This document shows, piece by piece, positions 11,678 through 21,599 of a stretch of DNA of 64,000 nucleotides. A program made the position numbers and the translations under genes. Source of the stretch: Methylomonas methanica MC09 (GTDB lineage Bacteria > Pseudomonadota > Gammaproteobacteria > Methylococcales > Methylomonadaceae); contig NC_015572.1 of assembly GCF_000214665.1 (NCBI RefSeq), positions 3,844,001-3,908,000 of the forward strand, in the 5' to 3' direction. The notes beneath the pieces were generated by a model. That model made no database searches and was not told where the DNA came from. It was given only the letters and a program-made list of their open reading frames with translations. Each line of letters starts with the position of its first letter. Positions within the stretch are counted from its first letter, which is position 1.

Positions 11678-12613
11678 CTAATGTGTTTTGGAGCTCAAAT
11701 TTTTGATGATTTCTTCCAAAGGTACCAAATTCAGCTTAATTCTGAACAGAATCGCCCGGTTTTCAAGCAGCCCGTAGCATTCATAGGTTCGCAACATGAT
11801 ACTGGTCTGATTCAGCGTGTTCTGTTTGGACTCAGGCAATTGCTTGACCAGAATGTGTAATTTGTCGTTATTTTTCACCTGCTCCAAATGCATCCGGTCC
11901 ACGGAAAAATCGTGCGAGGTATAAACCATGGGGTTACGCTTGAAATCATGATTTTCCAATTGCGCCTTTTCCAGTAAAGCGCCCGACGTCAAGCTGCACG
12001 GAAATACTTCCGGATAATGCGCTATATGTTCCAGCTCGTCGAAATAGTCCGACTGTTCCGCAAGCGAACCCGACAAAAAATTTTTCACATTGCCGTTAGT
12101 CAGCCACTTGCGCTTCAGAAAAAAATCCGTACTGGGCACGACGGATTTATCCGGCACGGCATTCAAATCCGGCAAACCGCTTAAATCGGTATCGGCCAAA
12201 AACAGTGGCGCCTTGGTTTCTTTTTTATAGCCCAGCAAGATGGTTTTACCCAGCGATTTGATCGCAATGCGATTGGTCAACGTCAGCTCGGGAATCGTGG
12301 CAATCAGCGTTTTTTTAATATCCAGCGACAACTCCTGCCGCGGCCGCAGGGCATTCACGAAGGTTATCTGGTAATTACTGAAACGCAGCTGATTTTCGGC
12401 GATGATTTTGTCTTCATGATGCGCCTCCCGATACAGCTTCATCTGGTGCTCGATCAGGGTATTCATTTGAAACCCCAGCACGATCGGCCCCTTGAACGGG
12501 TTATGGGTGACCTGCAGCCATTTGTGTTTGTCGTGAAACAGATTAAAGTCGTCGGAGGCGGCGCGCGCCACCTCGATGTGGATTTGGTCGAAGGTAAATT
12601 GATGATCTTTCAT
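11678..12613 (-). CDS. Uncharacterised protein with MaoC/hot-dog-like N-terminus
   Basis: A 311-residue cytoplasmic protein with no signal peptide or membrane segment. The N-terminal third (ARAASDDFNLFHDKHKW, then PFKGPIVLGFQMNTLIEHQ) has the pattern of MaoC-type (R)-hydratases and other hot-dog enzymes: a segment like SGD-x-N-x-x-H and a G-x-I-x-x-G-hydrophobic helix. The rest (residues 140-311) I do not recognise; it could be a second hot-dog repeat. Hot-dog enzymes act on acyl-CoA or acyl-ACP, and the gene lies just upstream of acpP-fabF on the same strand, so a role in acyl-chain metabolism is a reasonable guess. No catalytic assignment is safe. Confidence 0.55.
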   Translation of the reverse strand: MKDHQFTFDQIHIEVARAASDDFNLFHDKHKWLQVTHNPFKGPIVLGFQMNTLIEHQMKLYREAHHEDKIIAENQLRFSNYQITFVNALRPRQELSLDIKKTLIATIPELTLTNRIAIKSLGKTILLGYKKETKAPLFLADTDLSGLPDLNAVPDKSVVPSTDFFLKRKWLTNGNVKNFLSGSLAEQSDYFDELEHIAHYPEVFPCSLTSGALLEKAQLENHDFKRNPMVYTSHDFSVDRMHLEQVKNNDKLHILVKQLPESKQNTLNQTSIMLRTYECYGLLENRAILFRIKLNLVPLEEIIKNLSSKTH

Positions 12614-12741
12614 CGCCGGATTTTATGCATTAAGAACCACCATTTTAGATTAAGTTTTCAAAAAATCTCACCTTCCGTTCAATCCAATCGGCTAATTGCG
12701 CTTTACCTGCACCAGAAAACGCCTCCCTCAACAAGAGGCTA

Positions 12742-12767
12742 ACCGGCAAGCAGTGGGACTTGCCGGT
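12742..12767. repeat. Hairpin after the glycerophosphodiesterase gene
   Basis: A perfect 9-bp inverted repeat, ACCGGCAAG with CTTGCCGGT and an 8-base loop, lies 16 bases past the stop of the minus-strand gene at 12783. There is no T-run, so it may protect the mRNA end or be a dispersed palindromic element rather than an intrinsic terminator. Confidence 0.45.
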
Positions 12768-12782
12768 GAACCCTGAACGGAT

Positions 12783-14039
12783 TTAGTTTAAATCCATACA
12801 GTTGGCATAGTACGTAACAGTCGCCGCCCAATCCGAGAAGATACCCATAATACCGACCTCACGCGCCAGCACGTCCAACATTTCCATTGTGTCGCCGTCG
12901 GTCTGAATCCCGTCGGTAACGGATTGATAATAGTAGCCGCCGCCGTCTTTTAACAAACCTGAGCGTTCCAGCGTCCAGGTGATGATACCCAAGCCGGCTG
13001 CTTTGGCCGCCTTGGCATATTCGGACGGCACGGTTTTGTTATTGGCGTCCAAGGTCACTAACACCCACATCGGCGGCGCGACGATTTTTACCCCTTCAGC
13101 CTTCAACGACGGCAAGCGGGCAATAGCGGCCGGCAAATCTTCAGGTACGTTCAGGTCTTCCAGAAACACCGCCTGTTTGCCGAATTTCGGCTCGTGTTTG
13201 ATCCAGTAACGCACGTCGTCCAAGTTAAACGATTGCGCATACACGTCCTTGGCCTTGACCCCGGCCGCCTTGTATTCGTCGATCATTTTTTGCGCATAGG
13301 CTTCCTGAGTTAAACCGTCGAACGGCATGGTTACGCTAGGCGACTTCAATTCCGGCGTCATTTTTACGCCGAGTCTTTTGAACAGCTCGATGCTTTCTCT
13401 GTGCGTCATCAGCTTACCGTTACCCGCGTAAGTATCGGTACGGAAGTTGGGCGTTGCATTCATGAACTCGGCCAGGGTTTTGGCATTGCGATTGCCAGCA
13501 TCCATTTTGCCTTTCAAGGTCTTAAACTCGGCCAACGTAATATCGCTGGTACAGCATTTGACGTCCTTATAGGGCGTGTCGCTAGCCATGTCGGGTTGCA
13601 CCGAACATTTGGAGGCCCGATCGGTTTCCATAATATTGGTGGTCGTCTCCAAATCGCATTGCGAATGGCGGCACACCAGCTCCTTGTCTTTGGTGAATGT
13701 TACATCGCATTCGACGATCCCGGCACCCATGCGGGCTGCGGCTTCGTAGGATTGCTGGGTGTGCTCCGGAAATTGCAATGCCGCGCCTCGATGGCCAATT
13801 GAAAAATCGGTTTTATAAAACGGGCCGTTCGAGCATTCTTGCAGCGCGTCTTTCAGATCGCTTTCCTGCATGTCGTTGACCAGAAAAAACGGCCTTGGAC
13901 CCAGTTGAACGGTTGTTTCTCGATCATGGCGATCATGCCATCCGTAATGGTGATCGTGCTTACGATCGGCCAACACGACTGCGGGCGCGAAAACGACCGT
14001 GATGGCTGAAATAGCCAACAAATTTTTGATCAAACTCAT
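12783..14039 (-). CDS. Secreted glycerophosphodiester phosphodiesterase with His-rich N-terminus
   Basis: A 418-residue protein with a clear signal peptide ([18 protein letters not shown], cut before DRKHDHH), so periplasmic or extracellular. A histidine-rich stretch, [17 protein letters not shown], follows at once. The GDPD TIM-barrel then starts with [19 protein letters not shown], which carries the catalytic His-Arg and Glu, and [19 protein letters not shown]. The enzyme hydrolyses glycerophosphodiesters to glycerol 3-phosphate and an alcohol and supplies phosphate or glycerol phosphate. Several cysteines (CSNG, CRHSQC, KCCTSD) suggest disulphides, consistent with secretion. It belongs with two other secreted His-rich phosphohydrolase-type proteins at 24.9 and 26.3 kb. 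Confidence 0.9.
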   Translation of the reverse strand: MSLIKNLLAISAITVVFAPAVVLADRKHDHHYGWHDRHDRETTVQLGPRPFFLVNDMQESDLKDALQECSNGPFYKTDFSIGHRGAALQFPEHTQQSYEAAARMGAGIVECDVTFTKDKELVCRHSQCDLETTTNIMETDRASKCSVQPDMASDTPYKDVKCCTSDITLAEFKTLKGKMDAGNRNAKTLAEFMNATPNFRTDTYAGNGKLMTHRESIELFKRLGVKMTPELKSPSVTMPFDGLTQEAYAQKMIDEYKAAGVKAKDVYAQSFNLDDVRYWIKHEPKFGKQAVFLEDLNVPEDLPAAIARLPSLKAEGVKIVAPPMWVLVTLDANNKTVPSEYAKAAKAAGLGIITWTLERSGLLKDGGGYYYQSVTDGIQTDGDTMEMLDVLAREVGIMGIFSDWAATVTYYANCMDLN

Positions 14040-14208
14040 GAGTGTCTCCTCGGTAGTAGTGGATTGCGCTTGCCTTCCTTAGGCAATCCAAAAACTTACC
14101 GGGATTTTATGTCGGCTTGATGTCGAAGGTGTTACCGGTTAATGACGGAAAATAAACTTCGTCGTTGGTTTAGGTACCGCCAAACTCTTCGCTCCGCTTA
14201 TACCATAG

Positions 14209-14856
14209 CTAACACTCATTCTTAAGCGACCGCCAAGCCGAATGCGCCGCCAATAACCGCAAAGCCGCCGCCAGCAAACTGCGTCCCGGTTCGGTACGAT
14301 GCCAGGTCGATGCGCCGGAAGGATGCGGCAAGGGTATAGCCTCGCAATGGTGGCCGTGAAAATCGACCGAATGCCGTTTGCCGATAACGTCGGTTAGCTT
14401 TTGTACCGGCATTAATTGCGCAATCGCCAGCTTGCCGACCGGCAAAATCAAGGCCGGCTTGAGCAAATCGACTTCAGCCTTGAGCCAGCCGGCACAATTA
14501 CTGATTTCCTCAAGACTCGGCACGCGGTCGCCGCCGTTGGCGTTTTTCCCCGGAAAACATCGGCACACAGCCGCCATATACACGCGGGAACGAAACTGTT
14601 GTTCGCCGATTCCGATGCTTTCGAACCATCCGAACAAAGTCTTGCCGGCCGTCCAGGCAAACGGCTTGCCGAACTGCCCCTCCCTTTCGCCAGGCGCTTG
14701 GCCGATCAACACTATCGGCGAAAGTACCGGACTGCCGCTCACTACCGGCCCGACCATAGCCGAGCACTTGCTGCAATTTAGCATTGCCGCGCGGTGTTCG
14801 CGTATTGCTTGTTCACGTACAGACATACCCATATTTCGCTGTCCGGCACCGGCCAT
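14209..14856 (-). CDS. Uracil-DNA glycosylase, family 4-like
   Basis: A 215-residue protein of the UDG superfamily. It has CSKC near residue 28, motif 1 as GQAPGEREGQFGKPFAW, a second cysteine pair spaced as in Fe-S family 4 enzymes (CRCFPGKN then SNCAGW after an intervening P-x-x-E-E), and motif 2 as LPHPSGAS. Four cysteines in this order normally hold a 4Fe-4S cluster. Family 4 enzymes usually have GEAPG; here Glu is Gln, so substrate range or activity may differ. The presumed job is base-excision removal of uracil from DNA. An internal ATG at 14826 is an alternative start. Confidence 0.8.
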   Translation of the reverse strand: MAGAGQRNMGMSVREQAIREHRAAMLNCSKCSAMVGPVVSGSPVLSPIVLIGQAPGEREGQFGKPFAWTAGKTLFGWFESIGIGEQQFRSRVYMAAVCRCFPGKNANGGDRVPSLEEISNCAGWLKAEVDLLKPALILPVGKLAIAQLMPVQKLTDVIGKRHSVDFHGHHCEAIPLPHPSGASTWHRTEPGRSLLAAALRLLAAHSAWRSLKNEC

Positions 14857-14946
14857 TTACTCTCGAAGGCGCGCAAATGAAACTGAACCGAATACTCGCA
14901 GATTTTTCGGCAGAATGCGTTGAAGTACTAACCACATCCTTGGAAA

Positions 14947-17900
14947 CTACTCTTCCACCACCACTTCCTTAGGCATATCCCGATTGATCAGAAAATACAC
15001 CACCGGAATCACCACCAGCGAGAACAAGGTTGAGGCGATGATGCCGAAGATAAAGCTCCAGGCCAGACCAGAGAAGATCGGATCCAGCACAATCATCACC
15101 GAACCCAACACTGCTGAGGCAGCAGTCAAAAAGATCGGATTCAAGCGGGTGGCGCCGGCTTCGACGATAGCGTCGGCCAAGCTGATTTCCGGATTGCCCC
15201 GGTAAATGTTTTCGATAAAGTCGATCAGGATAATCGAGTTGCGCACTACGATACCGGCCAGCGCGATCATGCCTATCATCGCCGTGGCGGTGAAAAATAC
15301 CGGATCGGCGTATTGACCGACGTCCGACGAAAACAAATTAATAAACCAGAAACCCGGCATGATACCGATCACCGTCAACGGAATCGCGATCATCATGATC
15401 AGCGGCACGCCCAGGGACCCGGTCTGGCCCACCAGCAGAATGTAGATCATCACCATCGCTGCGGCAAAGGCCAAGCCCAAATCGCGGAACACGTCGACGG
15501 TTATTTTCCATTCCCCTTCCCCGGCCAATTCTGCCCGGTAGCCAGCCGGCAACGGCTGCTGTTCCAACTTATCCTCCAAATCCCATACCGCTTCCACCGG
15601 ACTGCGGCCGGCCATTTCCGCCAACACATAGGAAACCGGTTGCAGATTCTTATGATAAATCGTCTGATCGCCATGCTCGTGCTGGAAATGGCCGAGCTCG
15701 CTCAAATGTACCAAGTCGCCATGGGCGGATTTGACCGACAAAGCCAGTAAATCGGCTTCGGACGAGCGCACTTCGCGCGGCAATTGCAGTTGTATTATCA
15801 GCGGCTGCCGCTCGCTGGCAATATGCAGCGTACCGGCCATGCCGCCTTCGACTGCCAGTTTCAGGCTATTGGCCACTTGCTGATTGCTGATGCCCAGCAA
15901 TGCGGCTTTCTCCTGATCAAGGATAAAATGCAGCCTTTCATGCGGCGCTTCGACATAATCGTCGACATCAACCACGCCTTCCACCGTTTGCAGGTCAGCG
16001 CGCACCCGATTCGACACTTTGATGATATCGCCGTAACTGGCTTCCGGCGGACCGTAAATTTCCGCAACCACGCTGGCCAACACCGGCGGCCCCGGCGGCA
16101 TTTCGACGATTTTGATATTGGCGCCGTATTGCTGGCCGATCCGTTCGACATCCGGACGGATCCGCAGCGCAATGGCGTGCGATTGCTGTTCGCGCCGCGT
16201 TTTATCCACCAATACTATCCGCACATCGCCAACATAGGCGCCGTGTCGCAAATAATAATGGCGGACCATGCCGTTAAAATCCATCGGCGAAGCCAGCCCA
16301 ACATAAGACTGGTAATTGCTGACTTCATTGACGGTTGACAGATACCGCCCCAGGGCCGCCGCCACTTCATCGGTGGCTTCCAGCGACGAACCGCGCGGCA
16401 TGTCGATCACCAACTGCAGCTCATTCTTGTTATCGAACGGCAACAGTTTCAACGGCACCACGCGCGTCACAGCCATCAGAGTCGACAATACGAAGGCGAT
16501 AAACACGACCAATAAAAACCACAAGGCCTTGGATTTATTGTCCAGCAAGGGCGCCAGAATGGCTTGATAGACTTTGAAACCGCGGGTTTGTTTTAAAATA
16601 AACTCCGGCCCGTGATCCTTGCCGTAATCGCCTTTCAGTAAACGGTAACTGGCCCACGGCGTTACGGAAAAGGCAATCAGCAACGACATCAGCATGGCAA
16701 TCGGCACATTGAAAGCCATGGGCGCCATGTAAGGCCCCATCATGCCGGTAATGAAAAACATCGGTACGAAAGACATGATGACGGCAAAGGTCGCCAGAAT
16801 GGTCGGCGGCCGGATTTCGTCCACCGCAGTCAGCAATGCCTGTAACGGCGGTTCCTTGCGCAGCTTGTAGTGGCGATGAATGTTTTCCACATCCACGATA
16901 GGATCGTCGACCAACAAGCCCAACGATAAAATCAACGCAAACAGCGTGACCCGGTTGATGGTGTAGCCGAACACCAAATCGCACAGCAAAGTAATGGCAA
17001 AGGTCATCGGCACCGCCAGCGAGACGATCAGCGATTCCTTAAAACCCAAGGTCAGGGCCAGCAACACGATGATGGTCAAGATCGCAATGGATAAATGCAT
17101 CACCAACTCGTTGACTTTATGATCCGCTGTTTCGCCGTAGTTGCGGGTCACGGTGATCAACACATCGTCGGGAATCAGGGTACCCTGCAATTGTTCGGTT
17201 AATTCCAGTACCTGCTCGGCGACGGCGACCGCATTACTGCCCCGGCGCTTGGCAATCGCCAGAGTCGCCATGGTCCGTTCCTCGCCGACCGCCGGCAAGC
17301 CGCCATGCGCGTCCCCAACGACATGCATTTGCTCTACCCCCGGACCGAAGCCGATGCGGGTGTAATAGTCCGTGTCTTGCGGCCCGTCGATGATCTCGGC
17401 GACATCCCGCAGATACACCAAGCGGCCCGCGACATTTTTCAACACGGTTGCGCCCACCTGCTCCAGCGTCTGATAGTTCGGACCGGCTTCCAGAATTATT
17501 TCCCGATTGTTTTGATTCAGACTGCCGGCTTGCAAATTGACATTGCTTTGCGCCAAAGCCTGTTGCACCTCCAGCATGCTGAGCTGACCGGCCTGCAGTT
17601 TGGCCGGATCGGGATACACGGAAATCCGCCTTGGCGCCGCGCCTATCACCCAGCTATTGCCGACATCGTCCACCGCTCGCAAGCGCTCGATCAATTCCTC
17701 TGCTATGCGGCGCAGGGCCATGCTATCCGCACCGCCTTTAGAGGCCGACAGGCTCAATAACAAAATCGGCACATCGTCGATTTCGACCGGTTTGACCACC
17801 CAATTTGTCACGCCGGCGGGAATCACATCCAGATTGGCTTCCAGTTTGTCGCGGGTCTTGATCAAACTGTCTTCTATGCTTTCCCCCACCACATAACGCA

Positions 17901-18213
17901 CCGTGACCAGTGCCTCGCCGGGCCGCGAGGCCGAATACACGTATTCCACGCCTTGAATCTGTTTCAACAACACCTCCAACGGCGTGGTAACGCGCTTTTC
18001 CACTTCTTCGCTGGTCGCTCCGGGGTATTGCACGAATACATCCATGACCGGCACGATGATTTGCGGATCTTCCTCGCGCGGCGTCAACACCAAGGCCGCC
18101 GCGCCGGCCAACACGGAAATCAGCAAAAACAGCAACGATAAATGCGAGGTGGTAAATAAGCGTACGATGCTGACCGTTAAACTGTCTTTTTTGGTTTCAG
18201 GCAGCTGATTCAT
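14947..18213 (-). CDS. RND-family efflux pump, inner-membrane permease
   Basis: A 1088-residue AcrB/CusA-type proton-driven transporter. It shows the usual two-fold layout: one N-terminal helix, a large periplasmic porter region starting PGATSEEVEKRVTTPLE, helices 2-6, a second periplasmic region and helices 8-12. The proton-relay aspartates of TM4 are present in LGLLVDDPIVDVENIHRHY. The TM10 Lys of AcrB is Arg here (VVRNSIILIDFIEN). Sequence style (TPREEDPQIIVPVMDVFVQYPG) is that of a separate RND group often annotated as acriflavin resistance; the substrate is not readable. It overlaps the adaptor gene by 4 bases and is last in a complete three-gene operon. Confidence 0.93.
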   Translation of the reverse strand: MNQLPETKKDSLTVSIVRLFTTSHLSLLFLLISVLAGAAALVLTPREEDPQIIVPVMDVFVQYPGATSEEVEKRVTTPLEVLLKQIQGVEYVYSASRPGEALVTVRYVVGESIEDSLIKTRDKLEANLDVIPAGVTNWVVKPVEIDDVPILLLSLSASKGGADSMALRRIAEELIERLRAVDDVGNSWVIGAAPRRISVYPDPAKLQAGQLSMLEVQQALAQSNVNLQAGSLNQNNREIILEAGPNYQTLEQVGATVLKNVAGRLVYLRDVAEIIDGPQDTDYYTRIGFGPGVEQMHVVGDAHGGLPAVGEERTMATLAIAKRRGSNAVAVAEQVLELTEQLQGTLIPDDVLITVTRNYGETADHKVNELVMHLSIAILTIIVLLALTLGFKESLIVSLAVPMTFAITLLCDLVFGYTINRVTLFALILSLGLLVDDPIVDVENIHRHYKLRKEPPLQALLTAVDEIRPPTILATFAVIMSFVPMFFITGMMGPYMAPMAFNVPIAMLMSLLIAFSVTPWASYRLLKGDYGKDHGPEFILKQTRGFKVYQAILAPLLDNKSKALWFLLVVFIAFVLSTLMAVTRVVPLKLLPFDNKNELQLVIDMPRGSSLEATDEVAAALGRYLSTVNEVSNYQSYVGLASPMDFNGMVRHYYLRHGAYVGDVRIVLVDKTRREQQSHAIALRIRPDVERIGQQYGANIKIVEMPPGPPVLASVVAEIYGPPEASYGDIIKVSNRVRADLQTVEGVVDVDDYVEAPHERLHFILDQEKAALLGISNQQVANSLKLAVEGGMAGTLHIASERQPLIIQLQLPREVRSSEADLLALSVKSAHGDLVHLSELGHFQHEHGDQTIYHKNLQPVSYVLAEMAGRSPVEAVWDLEDKLEQQPLPAGYRAELAGEGEWKITVDVFRDLGLAFAAAMVMIYILLVGQTGSLGVPLIMMIAIPLTVIGIMPGFWFINLFSSDVGQYADPVFFTATAMIGMIALAGIVVRNSIILIDFIENIYRGNPEISLADAIVEAGATRLNPIFLTAASAVLGSVMIVLDPIFSGLAWSFIFGIIASTLFSLVVIPVVYFLINRDMPKEVVVEE

Positions 18214-19307
18214 TCCATCAACCCACTGTCAGCTAAAATGGATTCGCCGTCGCGCAAACCGGACAACACTTCGATCCGCTCGCCGAACTGCTTGCCGGTA
18301 CGAATATGCCGGGTATGCACCTGCCGGCCATCGACGACTTTGACGGCCTGCAATTGACCGTAATGCAACACGGCGGTTTTGGGAATCAACAACGCCTGCT
18401 GTTCGGCCTGGCAACTCAATTCCAACCAACCATACTGGCCTTGCTGCAATCCGGCCAACAGCGGCAACTTAACTTTAATCATCTGGGTATGCGTCTGCGG
18501 CTCGACTTCCGGGGCTATTTCATCCACTTTAGCGTCAAGCGACTGATGAATGGCATCGAAGCGCACCGTTACCGGCATACCCAGCTTGACTTGCTCCAGA
18601 CAATGGCTGGCGATGGCCGCTTCCAGACGCAAATCCTCCGGCTTGAGCATCAAAACCACCGCATCGCCGGGCATGGCCATATCGCCGGGGTCTTTGAAGC
18701 GCTCGCTGATCACGCCATCAAACGGCGCGTACAGCACATTTTCCCCCAGCATCACCTTGGCCTGCTGCGCGGCGCTGGCAGCCTGACTGGCCATGGCGCG
18801 CGCCGCCTTGGCCTGCGCCATGGCCGCATCGTAATTTTGCCGGGTGGCCGCCTGTTTTTGATATAAATCGACCATGCGCTTTTCGTCCGCGCCGGCTTGA
18901 CTGGCTTGTGCGGCGGCGGCGGCATGTGCAGCCATGGCCGCGTTATAAGCGGCACGCAAATCTCTATCGTCCAACCGCGCTATCACTGCACCTTTTTTAA
19001 CCGTATCGCCGGGATTGACCAGAACGTCCAGGATGCGCGCATTCAACTTAGGCGCTATTTTCGCCACGGTTCGGGAGCGAACCGTACCCTGCCAGGACAG
19101 AGTATTCGAGGTTAATTGGCTTCCCACTTTATAAACTTGCGCACCGGCCGGCAACGGTTGCCCGGCCTCTACCGTGGTGCCCGGTTCTACTTTTTCCGAA
19201 CCGCCCAAAATGCCCAAGGCATAAAAAATTACCAGCAATAGCACACCAATGGCAGCGGACGGTATCAGCCATTTATGTTCGGTAAATAGGGCGTTGTTTT
19301 CTGACAT
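18210..19307 (-). CDS. RND efflux periplasmic adaptor (membrane fusion protein)
   Basis: An HlyD/AcrA-type adaptor of about 365 residues that bridges the pump and the outer-membrane channel. After an N-terminal anchor helix (LIPSAAIGVLLLVIFYALGI) it has the first half of the lipoyl-like domain (KLNARILDVLVNPGDTV), an alanine-rich alpha-hairpin (AAAAQASQAGADEKR and following), the second lipoyl half (LYAPFDGVISERF) and beta-barrel domains. I prefer ATG 19307 (MSENNALF), with CAGGA 8-9 bases upstream, over the start 10 codons earlier that would overlap the outer-membrane gene. Confidence 0.92.
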   Translation of the reverse strand: MSENNALFTEHKWLIPSAAIGVLLLVIFYALGILGGSEKVEPGTTVEAGQPLPAGAQVYKVGSQLTSNTLSWQGTVRSRTVAKIAPKLNARILDVLVNPGDTVKKGAVIARLDDRDLRAAYNAAMAAHAAAAAQASQAGADEKRMVDLYQKQAATRQNYDAAMAQAKAARAMASQAASAAQQAKVMLGENVLYAPFDGVISERFKDPGDMAMPGDAVVLMLKPEDLRLEAAIASHCLEQVKLGMPVTVRFDAIHQSLDAKVDEIAPEVEPQTHTQMIKVKLPLLAGLQQGQYGWLELSCQAEQQALLIPKTAVLHYGQLQAVKVVDGRQVHTRHIRTGKQFGERIEVLSGLRDGESILADSGLME

Positions 19308-19327
19308 AACGGTTATCCTGTGTCTGC

Positions 19328-20671
19328 TTAGTTCCAAAAGCCGGTGGCTTGATTTAATTCGGCTTCCGCGCGCAACGCATCGTAGCGGGCGGAAATATCG
19401 CGGGTTTTGGCTCTATCGCGCGCCACCTCCGCTTCGATATAGCGTGTCACCGTCACCACCCCGGCATTACGCTGTTCCTTAACCAAGCGTAGTGCCTCTT
19501 CGGCGGCTGTTACCGAAACCGAGGTGACTTGCTCCCTGTTTAACGCCTCCAGCAGCCGCAGCTGAGCGGTTTTAACCTGGTTTTCCACTCTCAATCGCAT
19601 CTGGCGCGCTAGCTCACGCGCCGCCGTCAACTCGTGTTCGGCTTTTTTGACTTTTTCCTGTGTAGCGAAACCGGAAAACACATCCACTTCCACCATGACA
19701 CCGGCCGTCACGTTATCCCGATTGCTGCTAAACGCCAGATCCTTGCTATTCGAACCATAGCTAACAAAAGCATCCGCGCGCGGTAAATGCGCTGCCTGCG
19801 CGGCATTCAGCTGCTGTTCGGCTATTAACACGCGCTTTTCGGCGGCTTTCAGCTCCGGATGTTGACTCAGTGCCTGATTTAATAAAACATCAAATTCGGC
19901 GGGCGCGGTCGGCAGCGGCGGGCTCTGGTTTTCGCTGATCGTAAGCACTTGCTCCGCGGATAAGCCCAACAGCGTTTTCAGCATGGCCTTGGCTATTTCT
20001 ATGGCATTGGCCGCCTGGATTTGCGCGTCTTTCGCTTCCGCCAGCTGCACTTCCAACGACAACACATCGGACTTTAACACCGTGCCGGCATCGTATCTGA
20101 CCCGGCTTTGATCCAACTCGCTTTGCACGGCCTCGATGGAACGCAGACTTAATTCATGCGCATCCTCGGCAGCCAGATAGCCATAAAATGCAGCGGTGAC
20201 GTTGTTGATCAAATGATGCCGGGTAGCGGTCTTTTCCAATTCGGAGGTTTCCACACCCAACTCGGCGGCCTGACTCAAATAATAATCCTGCCCGCCCCTA
20301 AACAGCGAATAAGTCGCCGTTACCTGCGGCCGGTAATCATCGACGCCACCGGGATGATTAAAGTCTCCGCTGTTAAAATTCAGCCGCCGTTGGGCAATAA
20401 TCATGGCAAAGGCTTGAGCAGGATTATCGCTGTGCTGATACGACAAGCTGGCTTTCACTTGCGGATAAAAACTGGCCAGCGCTTGCCCTAACTGTGCGTC
20501 GGCCTGATCGATGCGAGCCTGCATAATGCTGATTTCCGGATTGTTTTCCAAGGCAAAATCAATCGCTTGCTGCAAAGTAAATGCACCCGCGCTCGCAGCG
20601 GCAACGGCTTTACCGGACACAACGGCCGCCGTCAGCAGGACGACGGCAAAGCGTTTAAAAAGTAATCGCAT
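19328..20671 (-). CDS. TolC-family outer-membrane efflux protein
   Basis: A 447-residue outer-membrane factor with an N-terminal signal peptide (FAVVLLTAAVVSGKAVAAASA) and two repeats of the TolC helical-barrel domain, each with long amphipathic helices (LQQAIDFALENNPEISIMQ near the start; ALSQHPELKAAEKRVLIAEQ in the second half). It forms the exit channel for the adaptor and pump encoded just downstream. As first gene of the operon it should follow the promoter in the 20672-20878 gap shared with the divergent gene at 20879. No regulator gene is adjacent. Confidence 0.92.
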   Translation of the reverse strand: MRLLFKRFAVVLLTAAVVSGKAVAAASAGAFTLQQAIDFALENNPEISIMQARIDQADAQLGQALASFYPQVKASLSYQHSDNPAQAFAMIIAQRRLNFNSGDFNHPGGVDDYRPQVTATYSLFRGGQDYYLSQAAELGVETSELEKTATRHHLINNVTAAFYGYLAAEDAHELSLRSIEAVQSELDQSRVRYDAGTVLKSDVLSLEVQLAEAKDAQIQAANAIEIAKAMLKTLLGLSAEQVLTISENQSPPLPTAPAEFDVLLNQALSQHPELKAAEKRVLIAEQQLNAAQAAHLPRADAFVSYGSNSKDLAFSSNRDNVTAGVMVEVDVFSGFATQEKVKKAEHELTAARELARQMRLRVENQVKTAQLRLLEALNREQVTSVSVTAAEEALRLVKEQRNAGVVTVTRYIEAEVARDRAKTRDISARYDALRAEAELNQATGFWN

Positions 20672-20878
20672 AAGCGCACCTACGGTTAGTATTTAAGATT
20701 TCTCTAATATTGTAACTCAGGCCGCCGCCGACAGCAATTTCCCAAGCCTTAATCTACTTTAGCCCCTCTCGCAAAAAGCGCTTGAAATAAAAAGCCGAAA
20801 TGAATGCTTGAAATGTTCTATCAGCATGGTAACTTTATCGCTCTTAGCATAATAATAACTACCGAGAGGACAAATTGT

Positions 20879-21415
20879 ATGAGCATTGATGACAACAATA
20901 ACGAATCAGAAAACCAAAACCAAACGGAACAACCCGAGCAACCTGCATCCCAAAGCAACGAGACTCTTGAAACAGCTCAAAAAACAGCCAGTAATCTGGT
21001 AGCTACTTTACTTGAACTGAAAGAATCGAATCCTAAAGTTTTCTTTGGCGGTATCGGCGCAGTCGTTTTAGTCCTCCTGATTATGATCATGTCCGGCGGT
21101 TCTGATCCTAAATTACCGATGCATCAATCCAAAGCCATTGTTCCCGGTCAAAATTATGTATTGAAAAGTGCCAACGCTTATGACCCGGGCGCAACCATTC
21201 GTCTGGTTGCCGTACCGGGATCCATGGCCGCATACGACGATACCGAGGAAGCGGACCGCGAAGGCGCTTGCAAACACATGCCGCAAGGCACTCCGGTTAA
21301 AGCCATTCAATCGCAAGACGCTTACGGCAAAAAAGACGTATTTGTAGAAGTGGAAATGACCACCGGCGAATGCGAAGGCAAACGCGGCTGGGCATTGGCA
21401 ATCGATTTGCAATAA
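20879..21415 (+). CDS. Small single-pass membrane protein of unknown function
   Basis: A 178-residue protein not assigned to a family. The first 65 residues are Asn/Gln/Glu-rich and likely disordered (DDNNNESENQNQTEQPEQ). One membrane helix follows (VFFGGIGAVVLVLLIMIMSG). The soluble C-terminal domain of about 95 residues ends KRGWALAIDLQ and has two cysteines (GACKHM, GECEGK). With the disordered side in the cytoplasm, this domain would face the periplasm. The C-terminal part could be an SH3-like beta domain, which is only an impression. I chose ATG 20879 because GAGAGGA lies 8-9 bases upstream; the longer frame is less likely. Confidence 0.7.
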   Translation: MSIDDNNNESENQNQTEQPEQPASQSNETLETAQKTASNLVATLLELKESNPKVFFGGIGAVVLVLLIMIMSGGSDPKLPMHQSKAIVPGQNYVLKSANAYDPGATIRLVAVPGSMAAYDDTEEADREGACKHMPQGTPVKAIQSQDAYGKKDVFVEVEMTTGECEGKRGWALAIDLQ

Positions 21416-21475
21416 ATTTCAAAAAAATATTGACGCAAAAAATATTTTATTTATAATGCACGAATCGAAAGCAAA

Positions 21476-21551
<76 letters not shown>

Positions 21552-21560
21552 AATTCAAAA

Positions 21561-21587
21561 AAAGCCGCGTAAGTTCGCGGCTTTTTT
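21561..21587 (+). terminator. Intrinsic terminator between the two tRNA genes
   Basis: AAAGCCGCG pairs with CGCGGCTTT (9 bp) around a 6-base loop and is followed by a T-run. It lies between tRNA-Gly and tRNA-Cys, so the two tRNAs may be separate transcripts or partly read through. Confidence 0.85.
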
Positions 21588-21599
21588 ATTTCAGACAAA

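Noticed and set aside
14109..14126. Direct repeat ATGTCGG/ATGTCGA spaced 11 bases, like a Pho box, before the glycerophosphodiesterase
   Set aside because: The spacing fits PhoB sites, but the bases match poorly and the repeat is on the strand opposite to the gene. Similar weak matches occur by chance.
14984..17896. Several plus-strand frames of 70-185 codons opposite the RND pump gene
   Set aside because: All are antisense to a clear 1088-residue transporter and show no domain or start context.
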